Shown here piece after piece: positions 1-10,019 of a stretch of 64,000 nt of DNA. The notes beneath the pieces are model-generated. The model did not search any database. It was not told the DNA's origin and saw only the letters and a program-made list of their open reading frames with translations. A program made the translations under genes and the position numbers. The stretch's first letter is position 1. Every line of letters begins with the position of its first letter. Origin of the DNA: Ascaphus truei (lineage: Eukaryota > Chordata > Amphibia > Anura > Ascaphidae); assembly GCA_036426205.1 (NCBI GenBank), contig CM071570.1:4105872-4169871 (forward strand). Reading direction: 5' to 3'.

Positions 1-48
1 TTAAGGAAGATGAGTCCCTGCTTCCGATTACTTACAATCTAATTGGTA

Positions 49-413
49 CAGCACGGCAGCTCTTATTCGACTACAAATGCCGCTGGCTGTATGAGGCTGG
101 GATGCGGTTAGCCGCGGCGGGTGGCGGCGCACTGTTGACGTCCAGTCCCATGCGGCCCGCTTCCCCTCTTCCCCCCCGGCTTCCCTCCCAAGTCTTCCCC
201 CGACACCCCTGGCCAAATCAACATTAGGTCGCGGGGTGCGGGGAAGCAGAGGGCAGAGCAGGATCCGGTTCTGGTCGGACGGGGTCATTGCGCGCGATGT
301 AGGAGGGGGTGAGTGGGGGAACGCGGGCGGCTCGCGTGCATACGGCGGCAGCGGGGGCAGGATCCCGCATGCCGCCGGTATTTGCTGCTGTCAATAAGAT
401 ATGTCCGCCACTG
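49..413. mobile_element. TA-type MITE (mariner-like family)
   Basis: A GC-rich non-autonomous element. Its left end CAGCACGGCAGCTCTTATTC follows TA at 47-48, and its right end reads GTCCGCCACTG. It matches the copies at 33505-33868 (same orientation) and 26870-27226 (inverted) over most of its length, with small indels. The right-hand TA is mutated. No protein is encoded; the open frame across it is a by-product of GC content. Confidence 0.75.
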
Positions 414-519
414 ATAAGGAGGGAAAATGTTCAGACAGTAGGAGGCATTCTGTAGTGCGTCTGCAGGGCCAAGCTTTAAGTATCATGTAGCCCGTTGATT
501 ATCCAGTGCTATGCATATG

Positions 520-905
520 CTTTCTTTAAGCAGATGTGTCTTAAGTGGGTCTTAAAGGTTGGATACCGAGGGTGCTAGTCGGGTATTGCGGGGAAGGCAT
601 TCCATAGTGTGGGGCAGAACGTGAGAAGGTTTTAAAGGGTAGCGAGATTTAGATACAAGGGGGTAGAAAGCAGACAACAATCCTTGAGAAAATTCAAAAG
701 TCGGGATGGTGCATAGAGCGAGAAATTAAGGGGATATAAGGATGTGCAGAAACATGTCAAGTTTAAAAGAGTGAGGAGAAGAATATTGAGTGTGATTATG
801 GGATTTTGATCGGAAGCCAGGAGAGATTCAGGAGGGGAGATGCGGAGAATATTTGAAGAGTACGAATGATTCTGGCATCAGCGTCTAGGATCGATTATAG
901 GGATA
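520..905 (-). pseudogene. LINE RT C-terminal remnant (CR1/L2 type)
   Basis: Read on the minus strand, this stretch resembles the C-terminal tail of CR1/L2-type LINE reverse transcriptases, ending in a motif like LAPSVSNL followed by LKTHLL. Stops and frameshifts show it is dead. It belongs with the RT fragment at 2020-2760; the intervening 1.1 kb is probably a later insertion. Clade assignment between CR1, L2 and Rex is not possible by eye. Confidence 0.55.
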
Positions 906-2019
906 AAGAAATGCCGCCCGGGCTCTAACCACTGAATTAAATGTGTAGGGAAATAAAAATTATTTTTTAAGACAACAACCTGACTACTGTAGTTTATTGT
1001 ATTGTTTATTGTTTTTTTAGTTCTTAAAGATCACGTTTATCTTGCCTTGGATTCCCAGTGTTAACAAACCAAGGCACTCTGATGATTCCCAGCTCAGCTG
1101 AAAGAAGCCTTTTGAGCTTTAAGATGGAAGGAGCGACACCAATTCTAGTGTACACTCACATGCCCGTGTGAGTAATGCTCTATTTGTTTGGATATATCCC
1201 CCACTCCCTCTGTTTTTCTCAATTATTCCATTGTGAAAAACATGAGCTCCATAGATAGATCTGCAGAAAGTGATTAAAAGACACTCCCTCCAGAGGAGAC
1301 ACTCACACTGCCGCCCGGGTGGTGAGGCGTATGTTCGCTCATTTGACTTATCAAACCGGCGTTCATAATTACATTATACCCTATTTGTTTTGTCACTCAT
1401 CAAACTGTTTTGTACTCTTTTTGTACTTTGAGGACAACCTGCTGCACAGAAAATTTAAGAAGCCTTCCTTTTGGACGTCATAGGAGAAGAAAGGCCACAC
1501 CGAGAGGACATAGAAGATAACGAGGTAAGCAAGAAAACCTTGATGGGAAAGCATTCACAGGCCTTGTAAAGTGTTTTATGATATTGTTACACTATCATCA
1601 CACCAAGATCTAGATCACTGAACCTTCTACTATCAAAGTGTTTACACATCTGTTTTTTTGTCCCTCAAACTGTGCTCCCCCTGTTCTTCTTGTTTCTCTA
1701 GATTGTAGGGGAAAAGGTGAGAGGCAGGAAGCCGAACGCAGAGGTTGCAGTACTCGAGACTTGAGGAATGAGGCCTGAGTCAGTTTAGTCAGTCGAGTAA
1801 CAGGGAAGGGGCGTAGCTTTGTGAGATTGCGAGGAAAACAGCAAGTTTTCGCACGTTTTGATATGAGAGGAGAATGAGATGGAATTCAGTGTAACCCCTC
1901 AGGCCCGTGCTTGGCTCTGGTGAATTATCGTAGTCCAATAGCTATGTGAAGAGGTAGTAGGCCGGTTTGTGAGAAGTTATATGAGCTCTTTTTTGCCATT
2001 TTATTTCAGTCGGCGATGG
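906..2019. other. unassigned, probably insertion inside a LINE remnant
   Basis: AT-rich sequence without a convincing coding frame. It separates two parts of one minus-strand LINE, so it is probably an inserted repeat. TGCCGCCCGGG occurs at 912-922 and again near 1310, possibly marking ends of a unit. I recognise nothing else. Confidence 0.3.
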
Positions 2020-2760
2020 CCATCCAGGAACTATATTCCAGAGAGCATCAAGAAACTTGGTCTTTATGCAGGTGTACGGTAAGGGGTTTAAAGTAAATTT
2101 GGTTTGTCGTCAGCATAAGAGTGATATTTAAACCCAAAGATGTTATTAGTCACATAGAGAGATTGTGTAAGGGGTTCCCCATGGACAGAGCCTGGGGTAC
2201 CCCCACATAGAGATCATGAGGAGGTAGGAGATGTTGCAAAAGAGACACTGAAGCATGGGAGAGGTAAGAGGGATCCAGCTAAAGCTTTAATTCTGAATAC
2301 CAAGATAGTGGAGAATGTGAAGTGCTGAAGAGGGTGGTTCCAACGGTGTCGAATGCTGCAGAGAGGTCAGTAATGGCAGAGTGTAATGACCCTGTCTTGT
2401 ACAGCAATGGAGGTCTCAGTTATTGATGAGGAGGGCTGTTTCAGTAGAATGCGCATTGCGGTACCCAGTTGAGTGTCTAGAAGAGAATAGGTGTTGAGAG
2501 TGTACAATCGCGCAAATACAAGAACGTTCAGAGTTTTGAGCACAGGCAGAAGGAGACAGTCGATAGTTAGAAAAAGGACAGGTAGGGTCTAGCTTGCTGT
2601 TTTTTGAGTAATGGTATATGGTTGCTGCCTTTTTTTGAGGAGGAGGAAAGGTACCAAGAGTAGAGCAAGAGTTAGAAATATGTGTGTCATAGGGATTTAA
2701 AGGATCAAGAGGTTTTAGGAGTGGAGGTGGGATCACGTGTATGTATTTTATAAAATGGTA
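2020..2760 (-). pseudogene. LINE reverse transcriptase fragment (CR1/L2 type)
   Basis: On the minus strand the region carries degraded LINE RT motifs in the right order. An NYR...HSTETALL block lies within 2416-2736 (an open frame of 106 codons). A DLSAAFDTV block lies at about 2340-2370, a GVPQ block at about 2185-2200, and the catalytic YADD at 2106-2117. The motifs fall in different frames with stops between them. Homology to CR1/L2-like non-LTR retrotransposon RTs is clear; function is lost. Confidence 0.75.
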
Positions 2761-3078
2761 ATTCCTCGAGTCGACCTCAAGGAACTAGCTGGCAGCCCAG
2801 CCAAACTACCAAACCAAAAAGCAGATACCGTGCAATGGAGCTTTTTGATCACTCAGTTTGCGTGAACTCTGCACAGTCCAAGTTCACCCCAAATTAACTT
2901 GTGTAACTTTTGTTCTTGGAGCTTAAAATTCGTTTTGCCCCTAGCCCGAGGAACCCCCCGTACTCGACCCAATAGGGTCCGATGGGCCTGACCCTTCATT
3001 GAAATGTGGTCGCAGCCGCCGCCACCGGGTCGCCCCTTGACCGCAATGCAGAGAGGCCACTTGTCTTTAACACACTAC
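2761..3078. other. unassigned spacer
   Basis: No coding frame, repeat or signal that I can recognise. Confidence 0.3.
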
Positions 3079-3320
3079 TGGCCTCATGCAGTAAGCGTGA
3101 TAAGGGTTTTTTCGCGGACCATTTTATAGCAAATAAGGGTTTGAGGATTCAGTACGCGCCGATAGTGCTTGATTCCGGCAGTTTTCGTAGCCGATATTTT
3201 GTTATGATGGCCCAGTCTTCTGTCGATAAGCCTGTTTTCGGCACTTATCGCCACTTTTTTTAAATCGCTGTATTCAGTACCAAATCAGCTTATCGGGGCT
3301 GATCGTCACTAAAAATTGAG
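3079..3320. mobile_element. decayed copy of GGGCCTCATGCAG MITE
   Basis: Begins with GGCCTCATGCAGTAAGC and contains repeated GATAAG/TTATCG blocks like the intact element at 46214-46801. It is shorter and lacks a clear right terminus, so it is an old copy. Confidence 0.55.
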
Positions 3321-4283
3321 ATGTTAGCAATTTTCCTCTTGTTAACTAACATAGGGCAGTTGGATGAGGGGAGAATGATCGCTAAAGAGTCTTGCCGGAA
3401 CTGCAACTTGAAAAAAGCTCACGTTACATCATTGGAAATTCAGGATTGCCTGCTCAATCAACAGAACAATAATTATGTTGTTCAAATGCACACAGCTTGT
3501 GAGCAAGTACTTTAAATGTTAATGTACCCTTGCTTTTACTATGTCAACCTGACTCATCGACATACCTAGTTCCAGACGCCCATTACCTGCTCATTCACAT
3601 CTCTCATTTTCCATTTGCGATTGTTTAGATGAGACCGGAGGAACATTCTTTTCCAGGACATGCTTGCTGAGAAGAGAATGCATAGGTCAAGGGAGGACAG
3701 ACCCAGGCACAGTGGACACTTTCTTTATGAATTGTTTTATTGTAGAATCTTATCACTAATGTAGCTTATGATGTGTGCTCCATTGATATAGGTGCCTCAG
3801 GATCGGAATTAAGCCTGCCTCTTGACTCCGGTGCTAAACACCCGCAAACTGAATCCGAGGAGATACATGCATCCCATATCTCTACAGGTCTGTTCTAGAG
3901 AGGACTTTGGGCTCTCAGACCAGATTTAGGTGTCTCGGACATAGCTTGTGGGGCTCTTCTATACAAGCCTCAAAAGTGTCTGATTTATTATTGCCTTTTG
4001 CATATTGGCACAATGTGGCACTCAGACACACGGTACAATCAGACATAGCTGAGCCTTTGGAGATACATCCCACCCATTAGCTGCTGAAAATGAAAACAGC
4101 CAGTGGTGGCCAGCCACCGCCAGAAATTCTCATAATTTCTTTTTTCTTTTAAGTAAAACATATAGTTCCGAGAGTACTACTTTTTATAATTATTATGTTA
4201 TATTACACTACTGTTCTTAATAACCTCTGTTAGGACATAGATGATATGGGGGTTGCACACCTTTCTTTTCCTCTGCTGTGTGC
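3321..4283. other. unassigned
   Basis: Mixed-composition sequence with no ORF above 65 codons that resembles a protein, and no recognisable repeat. Confidence 0.3.
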
Positions 4284-4330
4284 ACATTTATTTGCATATT
4301 GGTTCATCATGTGTGTGTGTGTATATATAT
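4284..4330. repeat. outer left arm of a palindrome split by an LTR element
   Basis: CATTTATTTGCATATTGG and the following TG-rich stretch are the reverse complement of 8598-8640. With 7907-8225 it forms the left arm of the palindrome. The two parts are now separated by the 3.6-kb LTR element inserted between them. Confidence 0.7.
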
Positions 4331-4973
4331 TGTGACAGAGTCACTGACTCAGTAGGCTGTGACAGTGAATGGAGAGAGGCTGCAGCCAGTTCACAGAGTG
4401 TTAATCTCCTCAGACAGAAAGAAGCACACCTGCAGCCTAATTTAGCAGGAGGCCTGAGAGACTGCAGGTTTAAAAAGCAGGAAGTTGCTCACACAAGGTG
4501 AGCTTGTTTTTCCACAGGAAGGTGGAGAGAACTCTCCCGGCTAGGAAGCCGTAGCAGCTGCTGCTCTGGTCCCCCAGTCCTGCGAGGAGCTTTGCTGCTG
4601 GGACCAGCTGGGACTCCAACCCAGGATAAAGATATACATTACTGCGAGGCTGGACACAGCCTGCTCCCCGGAACCGTGTTCCTGTTTGCTACTGGAGCTG
4701 CAACAGATAAGACTTTATTATTACACTTATTGGTTATACTTTGTGTTGCATATGTTTTGGGCATAACCAGATTAGCTGGCTGTCCTGTTAGTAAGGGCTC
4801 AAGAAGTGAGTTAGTTTCCCTAACGGGAATAGGCTTTAATTTCTAGGAAGTACTTTTTTAAAGGGACAGTGCACCCATTCTTTATTTTGCTGTGGCTAAT
4901 AAACCACTTTAGTTTAACGTTTCCCAATGTGTCTAGTGTCTTACTGACCCCACCGCGAGGCCGTCCTGCCACA
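4331..4973 (+). repeat. 5' LTR
   Basis: 643-bp LTR starting TGTGACAGAGTCACTGACTC and ending GTCCTGCCACA. It matches the copy at 7263-7906 with few substitutions. A TTTAAAAAG box near 4470 and an AATAAA at about 4900 are plausible promoter and polyadenylation signals. Confidence 0.88.
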
Positions 4974-4975
4974 GG

Positions 4976-4992
4976 TGGTATCGGAAGTGGGA
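4976..4992 (+). other. primer binding site
   Basis: TGGTATCGGAAGTGGGA begins 2 nt after the 5' LTR. Starting with TGG and complementing a tRNA 3' CCA end is the usual arrangement in Ty3/gypsy-type elements. I did not assign the tRNA. Confidence 0.7.
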
Positions 4993-5468
4993 TGCTACGC
5001 CTCTGGGGGTCAGTAGATGAAGATGTGTTGAGACACTGTACTGAAGCGGAAAAAAAAAATGATTTTTGCTGAAGCATGGAAGTTACAGCTAGCACGCGCT
5101 GAGTGTAATTTTTGCCCCATCGGGTATGAAAGAATTGCTGTGTTAAGCTAATGCCTTTTGCTGAAGTGAGTGAATTTGCAGCTAGCAAGTGCTGTGAGTA
5201 AAGTTTGCCCGGTCTGGTAAAAAAGAAAGTGAAAATGGATTTTTGCAAAGAAGTTGCCCTAAGAAAAACCCAAAAAAACAAACAAGCAATGGGGGAGCGT
5301 GGGATTAAAGAGGCATATGCAATGACAATAAAATGTTGATAGTGGTCTCAAATGGTTAGGTAAAGTGGGGGATAGATTCTATGTACTAAGGTACTTACAC
5401 AGCCATGTGTAAGTATACACAATTATTGGTAACTTTAAGACGAACTCCGTCTCTCCCAGCAGTGGTGG

Positions 5469-6617
5469 ATGAAAATTGACAGGGTAGGGGGGAATATAAA
5501 ACTATATATATCTGTACTCACACGGCCCAGTGTGAGCAGTTGCAGAGGGTTGGTAACTTTGGGGTCAAATGCTCGAATAAACTTGGCCGCAGCAGTATGC
5601 TATCAGATGTCCCAGAGAGATGTGCAAAACTTCATCAAAGACTTAGAAGTTTCTCACCAAGAAGCTAGCGCGCTCAAAACAGATCTGGAGCTCTCACGCC
5701 TGGAGGGCCACTGTCTAACTACAGAGCTGGGTACTTTGAAGAAAGCCAATGAGACGGTCCTAAGGGATATAGAGACTGTGAAAATGGAGAATATAAACCT
5801 GAAAGAAGAGGTTTTAAACCTGACTGGTCAGGTCAGTGATGGGACTGAGAAGCTTCACCAAGCGCAGAAAGTGAAGGCGCAATTGGCGCAAGAAAAATTA
5901 GAAGTACAGGCTGCTCTTCAGAATGCAGAGAAAATGCTGGGAAAAGAATGCCTCACCCAGGAGCAGCTGAAGGTCACGATGAGCACCACAAGAGTATCGC
6001 TAGGGGCAGAGCTGGGAAGCCAGGTGATTCTGTTTGAGAGGGAGCGCGAGAAGGTCCAGAGACTGGAGCAAGAGCTGGAGAAGCAGAGAGGCAACTCCAT
6101 CTCCATGAGTCAGTATGCCAAGGAGAAAGAAGCCTGGAAGACAGAAGCAATGGCGATACTGGCGACAAAAACTGCAGAGCTCCAAAAGATGAAGGAGGCG
6201 CTGATGCAAGCCCAGAGCAAGCACCAGGAAGAGGTGAGGGCTCTGAGAGGGGATTTGCAGGATCAAATTGAAGAGCTGCAAATGCAGGTTGCTGAGCGCA
6301 AGATACAGCTCGCTGAGCGAGAGAAGGTGACCGTCCGACAGGTGGCTTGCCTGATATTGCGCTATGAAACCGAGATGGCTGATACCCGCAAGCTTCTGGA
6401 CCACACGTCCAATGAGATGGCTCGACTGCAGCTGGAGCTGGACAAGGTCTGGGAGGAGAACTGGCAGTTGCAGGTCAGAAATAGAGGAAAAGAAACAGAT
6501 TTAAGACTTGCGCTGAACCAGCTAGGAGATGTGGAATTGCGACTCGACGCCAAAGAAGATGAACTGGCAGCTGCACTGATGAAAAAAGAAATGCAGAAGG
6601 ACAGCTTCTCGACCTGA
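5469..6617 (+). CDS. chimeric coiled-coil cargo protein of LTR element, part 1
   Basis: A 382-codon frame, almost entirely charged heptad sequence predicted to be a long coiled coil. The methionine at 5607 (MSQRDVQNF) is a better start, because the codons before it include the end of a MITE (5566-5597). Residues from about 285 onward (DTRKLLDHTSNEMARLQLEL) resemble the lamin/intermediate-filament rod. The earlier part is generic coiled coil that I cannot assign. The frame ends at a stop at 6615-6617, but a 1-nt shift near 6600 continues the same type of protein into the next ORF. It is intronless and lies exactly between LTRs, which points to capture of spliced cellular transcripts. Whether it is expressed is unknown. 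Confidence 0.65.
   Translation: MKIDRVGGNIKLYISVLTRPSVSSCRGLVTLGSNARINLAAAVCYQMSQRDVQNFIKDLEVSHQEASALKTDLELSRLEGHCLTTELGTLKKANETVLRDIETVKMENINLKEEVLNLTGQVSDGTEKLHQAQKVKAQLAQEKLEVQAALQNAEKMLGKECLTQEQLKVTMSTTRVSLGAELGSQVILFEREREKVQRLEQELEKQRGNSISMSQYAKEKEAWKTEAMAILATKTAELQKMKEALMQAQSKHQEEVRALRGDLQDQIEELQMQVAERKIQLAEREKVTVRQVACLILRYETEMADTRKLLDHTSNEMARLQLELDKVWEENWQLQVRNRGKETDLRLALNQLGDVELRLDAKEDELAAALMKKEMQKDSFST
5566..5597. mobile_element. terminal fragment of TA-type MITE
   Basis: The 32 bases are identical to 49946-49977, the right end and flanking TA of the MITE at 49617-49975. No other part of that MITE is visible here. The fragment lies just before the likely start codon of the cargo ORF. 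Confidence 0.7.
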
Positions 6618-6652
6618 GGAAGGACCTGGAGTCTGAGCATGCTGGCCGCAAG

Positions 6653-7267
6653 ATGACAGAGAAACAAAAGCGTGACCTGGATGAGATACTCGAGGCTCTG
6701 AAGACTGAGCAGGATGCTACGTTGGACTCTAATGCTGCCCAGCAGGAGATTCCTCAGCTGAAGTTGGAGAAAGAGGTTACAACCCTAAGACAGGCCCAAG
6801 CCTTCGAGTCTGCCGACTGTAAAAGAGAGGCATCATGGGGTGCACTTGGGGTTAAAAAGATCCCCACCCAAATTGAAGTTCTGAAGATAAATGATGTGAA
6901 ACCCAACACTGAAGGTATGCTGATGGAAAAAGGTCCAAAACCCATCACCACTAAAGCGGAGTTGCTGTCTTCACAGGAAAAGGCCAAACAGTCACTAGCA
7001 AGTGTATGCAATGAGCTGACCGAGGTCAAGGCTCTTCTACTGGGTAAAGGAGACTCTGGACACAAGGAGATAGTGATGTACCAGTCTTCAGGCCAAGGTG
7101 GCCTGGTAATTACCCCAAAAAGAAAATGCCTAAATTGGAAGGCAAGAAAAAAAAAAGGGGGGAGGGAAGGGCGGACGTCAGACATTTTCGACGAAGATGC
7201 TGGTGCACGGGAATGGTGCATGGGCTGCTCCACAGGACAATGTTTCGCTAGGGAGAGGGATATGTGA
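6653..7267 (+). CDS. coiled-coil cargo protein, part 2: non-muscle myosin II rod-like
   Basis: This frame continues part 1 after a 1-nt shift; residues upstream of the listed start, such as LRKDLESEHAGRK, already belong to it. Segments EKQKRDLDEILEALKTE, LDSNAAQQE, EKAKQSL and EVKALLLGKGDSGHK closely resemble, in the same order, the rod of vertebrate non-muscle myosin II heavy chains. The stretch between them has diverged or been rearranged. From about residue 160 the frame is lysine-rich low complexity and then runs into the 3' LTR. There is no motor domain. It is best read as a processed, internally shortened piece of a myosin transcript carried by the LTR element. Confidence 0.65.
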   Translation: MTEKQKRDLDEILEALKTEQDATLDSNAAQQEIPQLKLEKEVTTLRQAQAFESADCKREASWGALGVKKIPTQIEVLKINDVKPNTEGMLMEKGPKPITTKAELLSSQEKAKQSLASVCNELTEVKALLLGKGDSGHKEIVMYQSSGQGGLVITPKRKCLNWKARKKKGGREGRTSDIFDEDAGAREWCMGCSTGQCFARERDM

Positions 7268-7906
7268 CAGAGTCACTGACTCAGTAGGCTGTGACAGTGA
7301 ATGGAGAGATGCTGCAGCCAGTTCACAGAGTGTTAATCTCCTCAGACAGAAAGAAGCACACCTGAAGCCTTAATTGAGCAGGAGGCCTGAGAGACTGCAG
7401 GTTTAAAAAGCAGGAAGTTGCTCACACAAGGTGAGCTTGTTTTTCCACAGGAAGGTGGAGAGAACTCTCCCGGCTAGGAAGCCGTAGCAGCTGCTGCTCT
7501 GGTCCCCCAATCCTGCGAGGAGCTTTGCTGCTGGGACCAGCTGGGACCCCAACCCAGGATAAAGATAAACATTACTGCGAGGCTGGACACAGCCTGCTCC
7601 CCGGAACCGTGTTCCTGTTTGCTACTGGAGCTGCAACAGATAAGACTTTATTATTACACTTATTGGTTATACTTTGTGTTGCATATGTTTTGGGCATAAC
7701 CAGATTCGCTGGCTGTCCTGTTAGTAAGGGCTCATGAAGTGAGTTAGTTTCCCTAACGGGAATAGGCTTTAATTTCTAGGAAGTACTTTTTTAAAGGGAC
7801 AGTGCACCCGTACTTTATTGTGCTGTGGCTAATAAACCACTATAGTTTAACGTTTCCCAACGTGTCTAGTGTCTTACTGACCCCGCCGCGAAGCCGTCCT
7901 GCCACA
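7263..7906 (+). repeat. 3' LTR
   Basis: 644 bp, nearly identical to 4331-4973, ending GTCCTGCCACA. It is preceded by the purine tract CTAGGGAGAGGGATA. Confidence 0.88.
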
Positions 7907-8555
7907 ATATATATATATCTCTCTCTCTGTGTATATATATATACAGTATATAGTTGCATGATGAAGCCACTGTACAAATTCATGGGTGAAGGGTGGGTAT
8001 CGGGCCAGTGTGGCTTAACCCCTTAATTACCTTTGCGGTTATTATCCGATAAGGTGTTTAAGGGGTTAAATGATAACTGAATGTTATTGCTATGTATTGG
8101 CTATGTATTTTGTGGGCAAGACAAGGCTGTTGCTGGCGACGGAGACTTCTTATTGATGAGGTCAGTAGCACTTTATTCATTTGAATATGCTAGTTAATGT
8201 TTTTAATAATGCACCCCCCCCCAACACCTACAGTACAATAATGTGCAAAATAACTATTATCCAGATAGGGATAATAGATTATTTGCCCATTATTATAAAC
8301 ATTAACTAGCATATTCAAATAAATAAAGTGCTACTGACCTCATCAATAAGAAGTCTCCGTCGCCAGCAACAGCCTTGTCTTGCCCACAAAATACATAGAC
8401 AATACATAGCAATAACATTCAGATATCAATTAACCCCCTAAACACCTTATCGGATAATAACCGCAAAGGTAATTAAGGGGTTAAGCCACACTGGCCCGAT
8501 ACCCACCCTTCACCCATGAATTTGTACAGTGGCTTCATCATGCAACTATATACTG

Positions 8556-8595
<40 letters not shown>

Positions 8596-8640
8596 TATAT
8601 ACGCACACACATGATGAACCAATATGCAAATAAATGTAGA
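7907..8640. repeat. large palindrome (fold-back element)
   Basis: The left arm 7907-8225 and right arm about 8290-8600 are reverse complements with a loop of roughly 70 bp. The homology extends outward through 8640 to the sequence left of the LTR element (4284-4330). Each arm carries a TTAACCCCTTAATTACC hairpin (8017-8064 and 8435-8482). Open frames on both strands in this region end in the same peptide only because of the inverted repeat. Confidence 0.85.
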
Positions 8641-8880
8641 AGGGTTATCAAAACCATACTGTACTACAAATAACACTTCTCCATACAAACACACTATATT
8701 AAAATCTATTTCCTTTAATAATCCTAACTGATCTTACAATCTAAATCATCAAATGCCAATAAAAACCTCACATTCTAATCAATACATTGCATTTACATTG
8801 TATAATGATGCATACAATCTATGCACGATTTAAATTCTGCAAAATACAAATACCTCCAAACAAGTAAACTATTTTAACCA

Positions 8881-9076
8881 ATGAATGTTATTGCTATGTA
8901 TTGGCTATGTATTTTGTGGGCAAGACAAGGCTGTTGCTGGCGACGGAGGCTTCTTTTTGATGCACTTTATTTATTTGAACATGCTAGCTAATGTTTTTAA
9001 TAATGGGCAAATAATCTATTATCCCTATCTGGATAATAGTTATTTTGCACATTATTGTACTGTAGGTGTTGGGGGG
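8881..9076. repeat. partial copy of the palindromic element
   Basis: Shares the TGTTATTGCTATGTATTGGC...GCAAGACAAGGC stretch with 8081-8150. It then runs across the loop in the orientation opposite to that at 8225-8290. It is an independent copy of the same fold-back family with an inverted loop. Confidence 0.65.
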
Positions 9077-9197
9077 ACGGTGTATCTATTGAATGTATAG
9101 GCCAGGTTTATTTTTTTTACATTCAGGGTTTGTTCCGTGGTTCTGCGTGGGACCTCTGGAGACCACCTGTGGCTGGTGGTTCCACGGGTGACACATG

Positions 9198-9358
9198 CGG
9201 GGATGAAGCGGTGGCCTCAAATATGTGGGGGCACCACCGACCCGTAGTCTGCGGGGATGAAGCTGTGTGGTCCCACTTCTGTGGGGGCACCGCCGACCCG
9301 TAGGTGCGGGGATGAAGATGTGTGGTCCCACTTCTGTGGGGGCACCGCGGACCCATAG
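9198..9358. repeat. tandem repeat, about 60-bp unit
   Basis: Roughly three copies of a unit containing GGGGATGAAG...GTGGGGGCACCGCCGACCC. Long minus-strand frames over 9086-9819 arise from this repeat and high GC content and are not credible genes. The rest of 9077-9625 holds nothing else I recognise. Confidence 0.7.
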
Positions 9359-9625
9359 TGAGCACTCGTGAGTTCCCCAGACCCCCGTCGGAACCACCCG
9401 AGGCCCCGCAGACACCTGTGGGTCTGACCCGAGGCTCCCAGACATCCGCGGGCCTGCCGTGGGGACCCAATTGTGGCCCCCGGTGACCCAAGGAGACCAC
9501 CTGGGGGCCATGGCGCTTGGCGGGACCCACCAGCAGGCCTCCAGAACCTGTTTGAAAAGGGCTGCTGGTACCCTGTAGGTCTGTCCAGGTGCCCTGCCAG
9601 CCCACCGGGGACTCGCGTGGACCCC

Positions 9626-9945
9626 CTCCCCCTCCCCACATTTACATACATTGTATGCACAGGAACAAAGGCAGGGAGATTTAACAGAGACATTAGGGGG
9701 AGGGGGTTTACACAGATTACATTCAAGGCAGGGAGATTTAAGAGACACATTAGGGGGAGGGGGTTTACACAGATTACAGGCAAGGAGGTGGGGTTATAAC
9801 CCTCTCCCCCTCCCCACATTTACATAAACTGCACTCACAGCAACACAGGCAGGGAGCTTTAAGACACATTAGGGGGAGAGGGTTTACATAGGTTACAGGC
9901 AAGGCAGGGAGATTTAACAGAGACATGAGGGGGCCTTACACAGAT
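9626..9945. repeat. tandem repeat with GGCAGGGAGATTTAA units
   Basis: Four to five imperfect units of about 55-65 bp, each with GGCAGGGAG(A/C)TTTAA, ACATTAGGGGGAG and TTTACA. The unit near 9790-9830 also carries the inverted CCCTCTCCCCCTCCCC block. Confidence 0.7.
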
Positions 9946-10019
9946 TACATTGTTATTTATGTACAGTATTTTAAATACACAGGGGGTGTATGTTGTTAAT
10001 TGCAATGTTTATTGGGGTC

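Larger units (their letters stand above)
4331..7906 (+). mobile_element. LTR retrotransposon carrying a coiled-coil cargo ORF
   Basis: Two near-identical direct repeats (4331-4973 and 7263-7906), each TG...CA, bound a 2.3-kb interior. A primer-binding-site-like sequence starts 2 nt after the first LTR, and a purine tract (7248-7262) precedes the second. Both flanks read ATAT, consistent with a 4-bp or slightly longer duplication in an AT repeat. The interior contains no gag, protease, RT or integrase that I can find. It carries a coiled-coil ORF resembling cellular rod proteins, so the element must be non-autonomous. The close LTR similarity suggests fairly recent insertion. Confidence 0.88.

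Noticed and set aside
5918..6667. Leu/Ser-rich minus-strand ORFs opposite the coiled-coil ORF
   Set aside because: They are antisense shadows of the charged heptad sequence.
9086..9819. Overlapping 170-220-codon minus-strand ORFs
   Set aside because: They arise from GC-rich tandem repeats, overlap in several frames and resemble no family.
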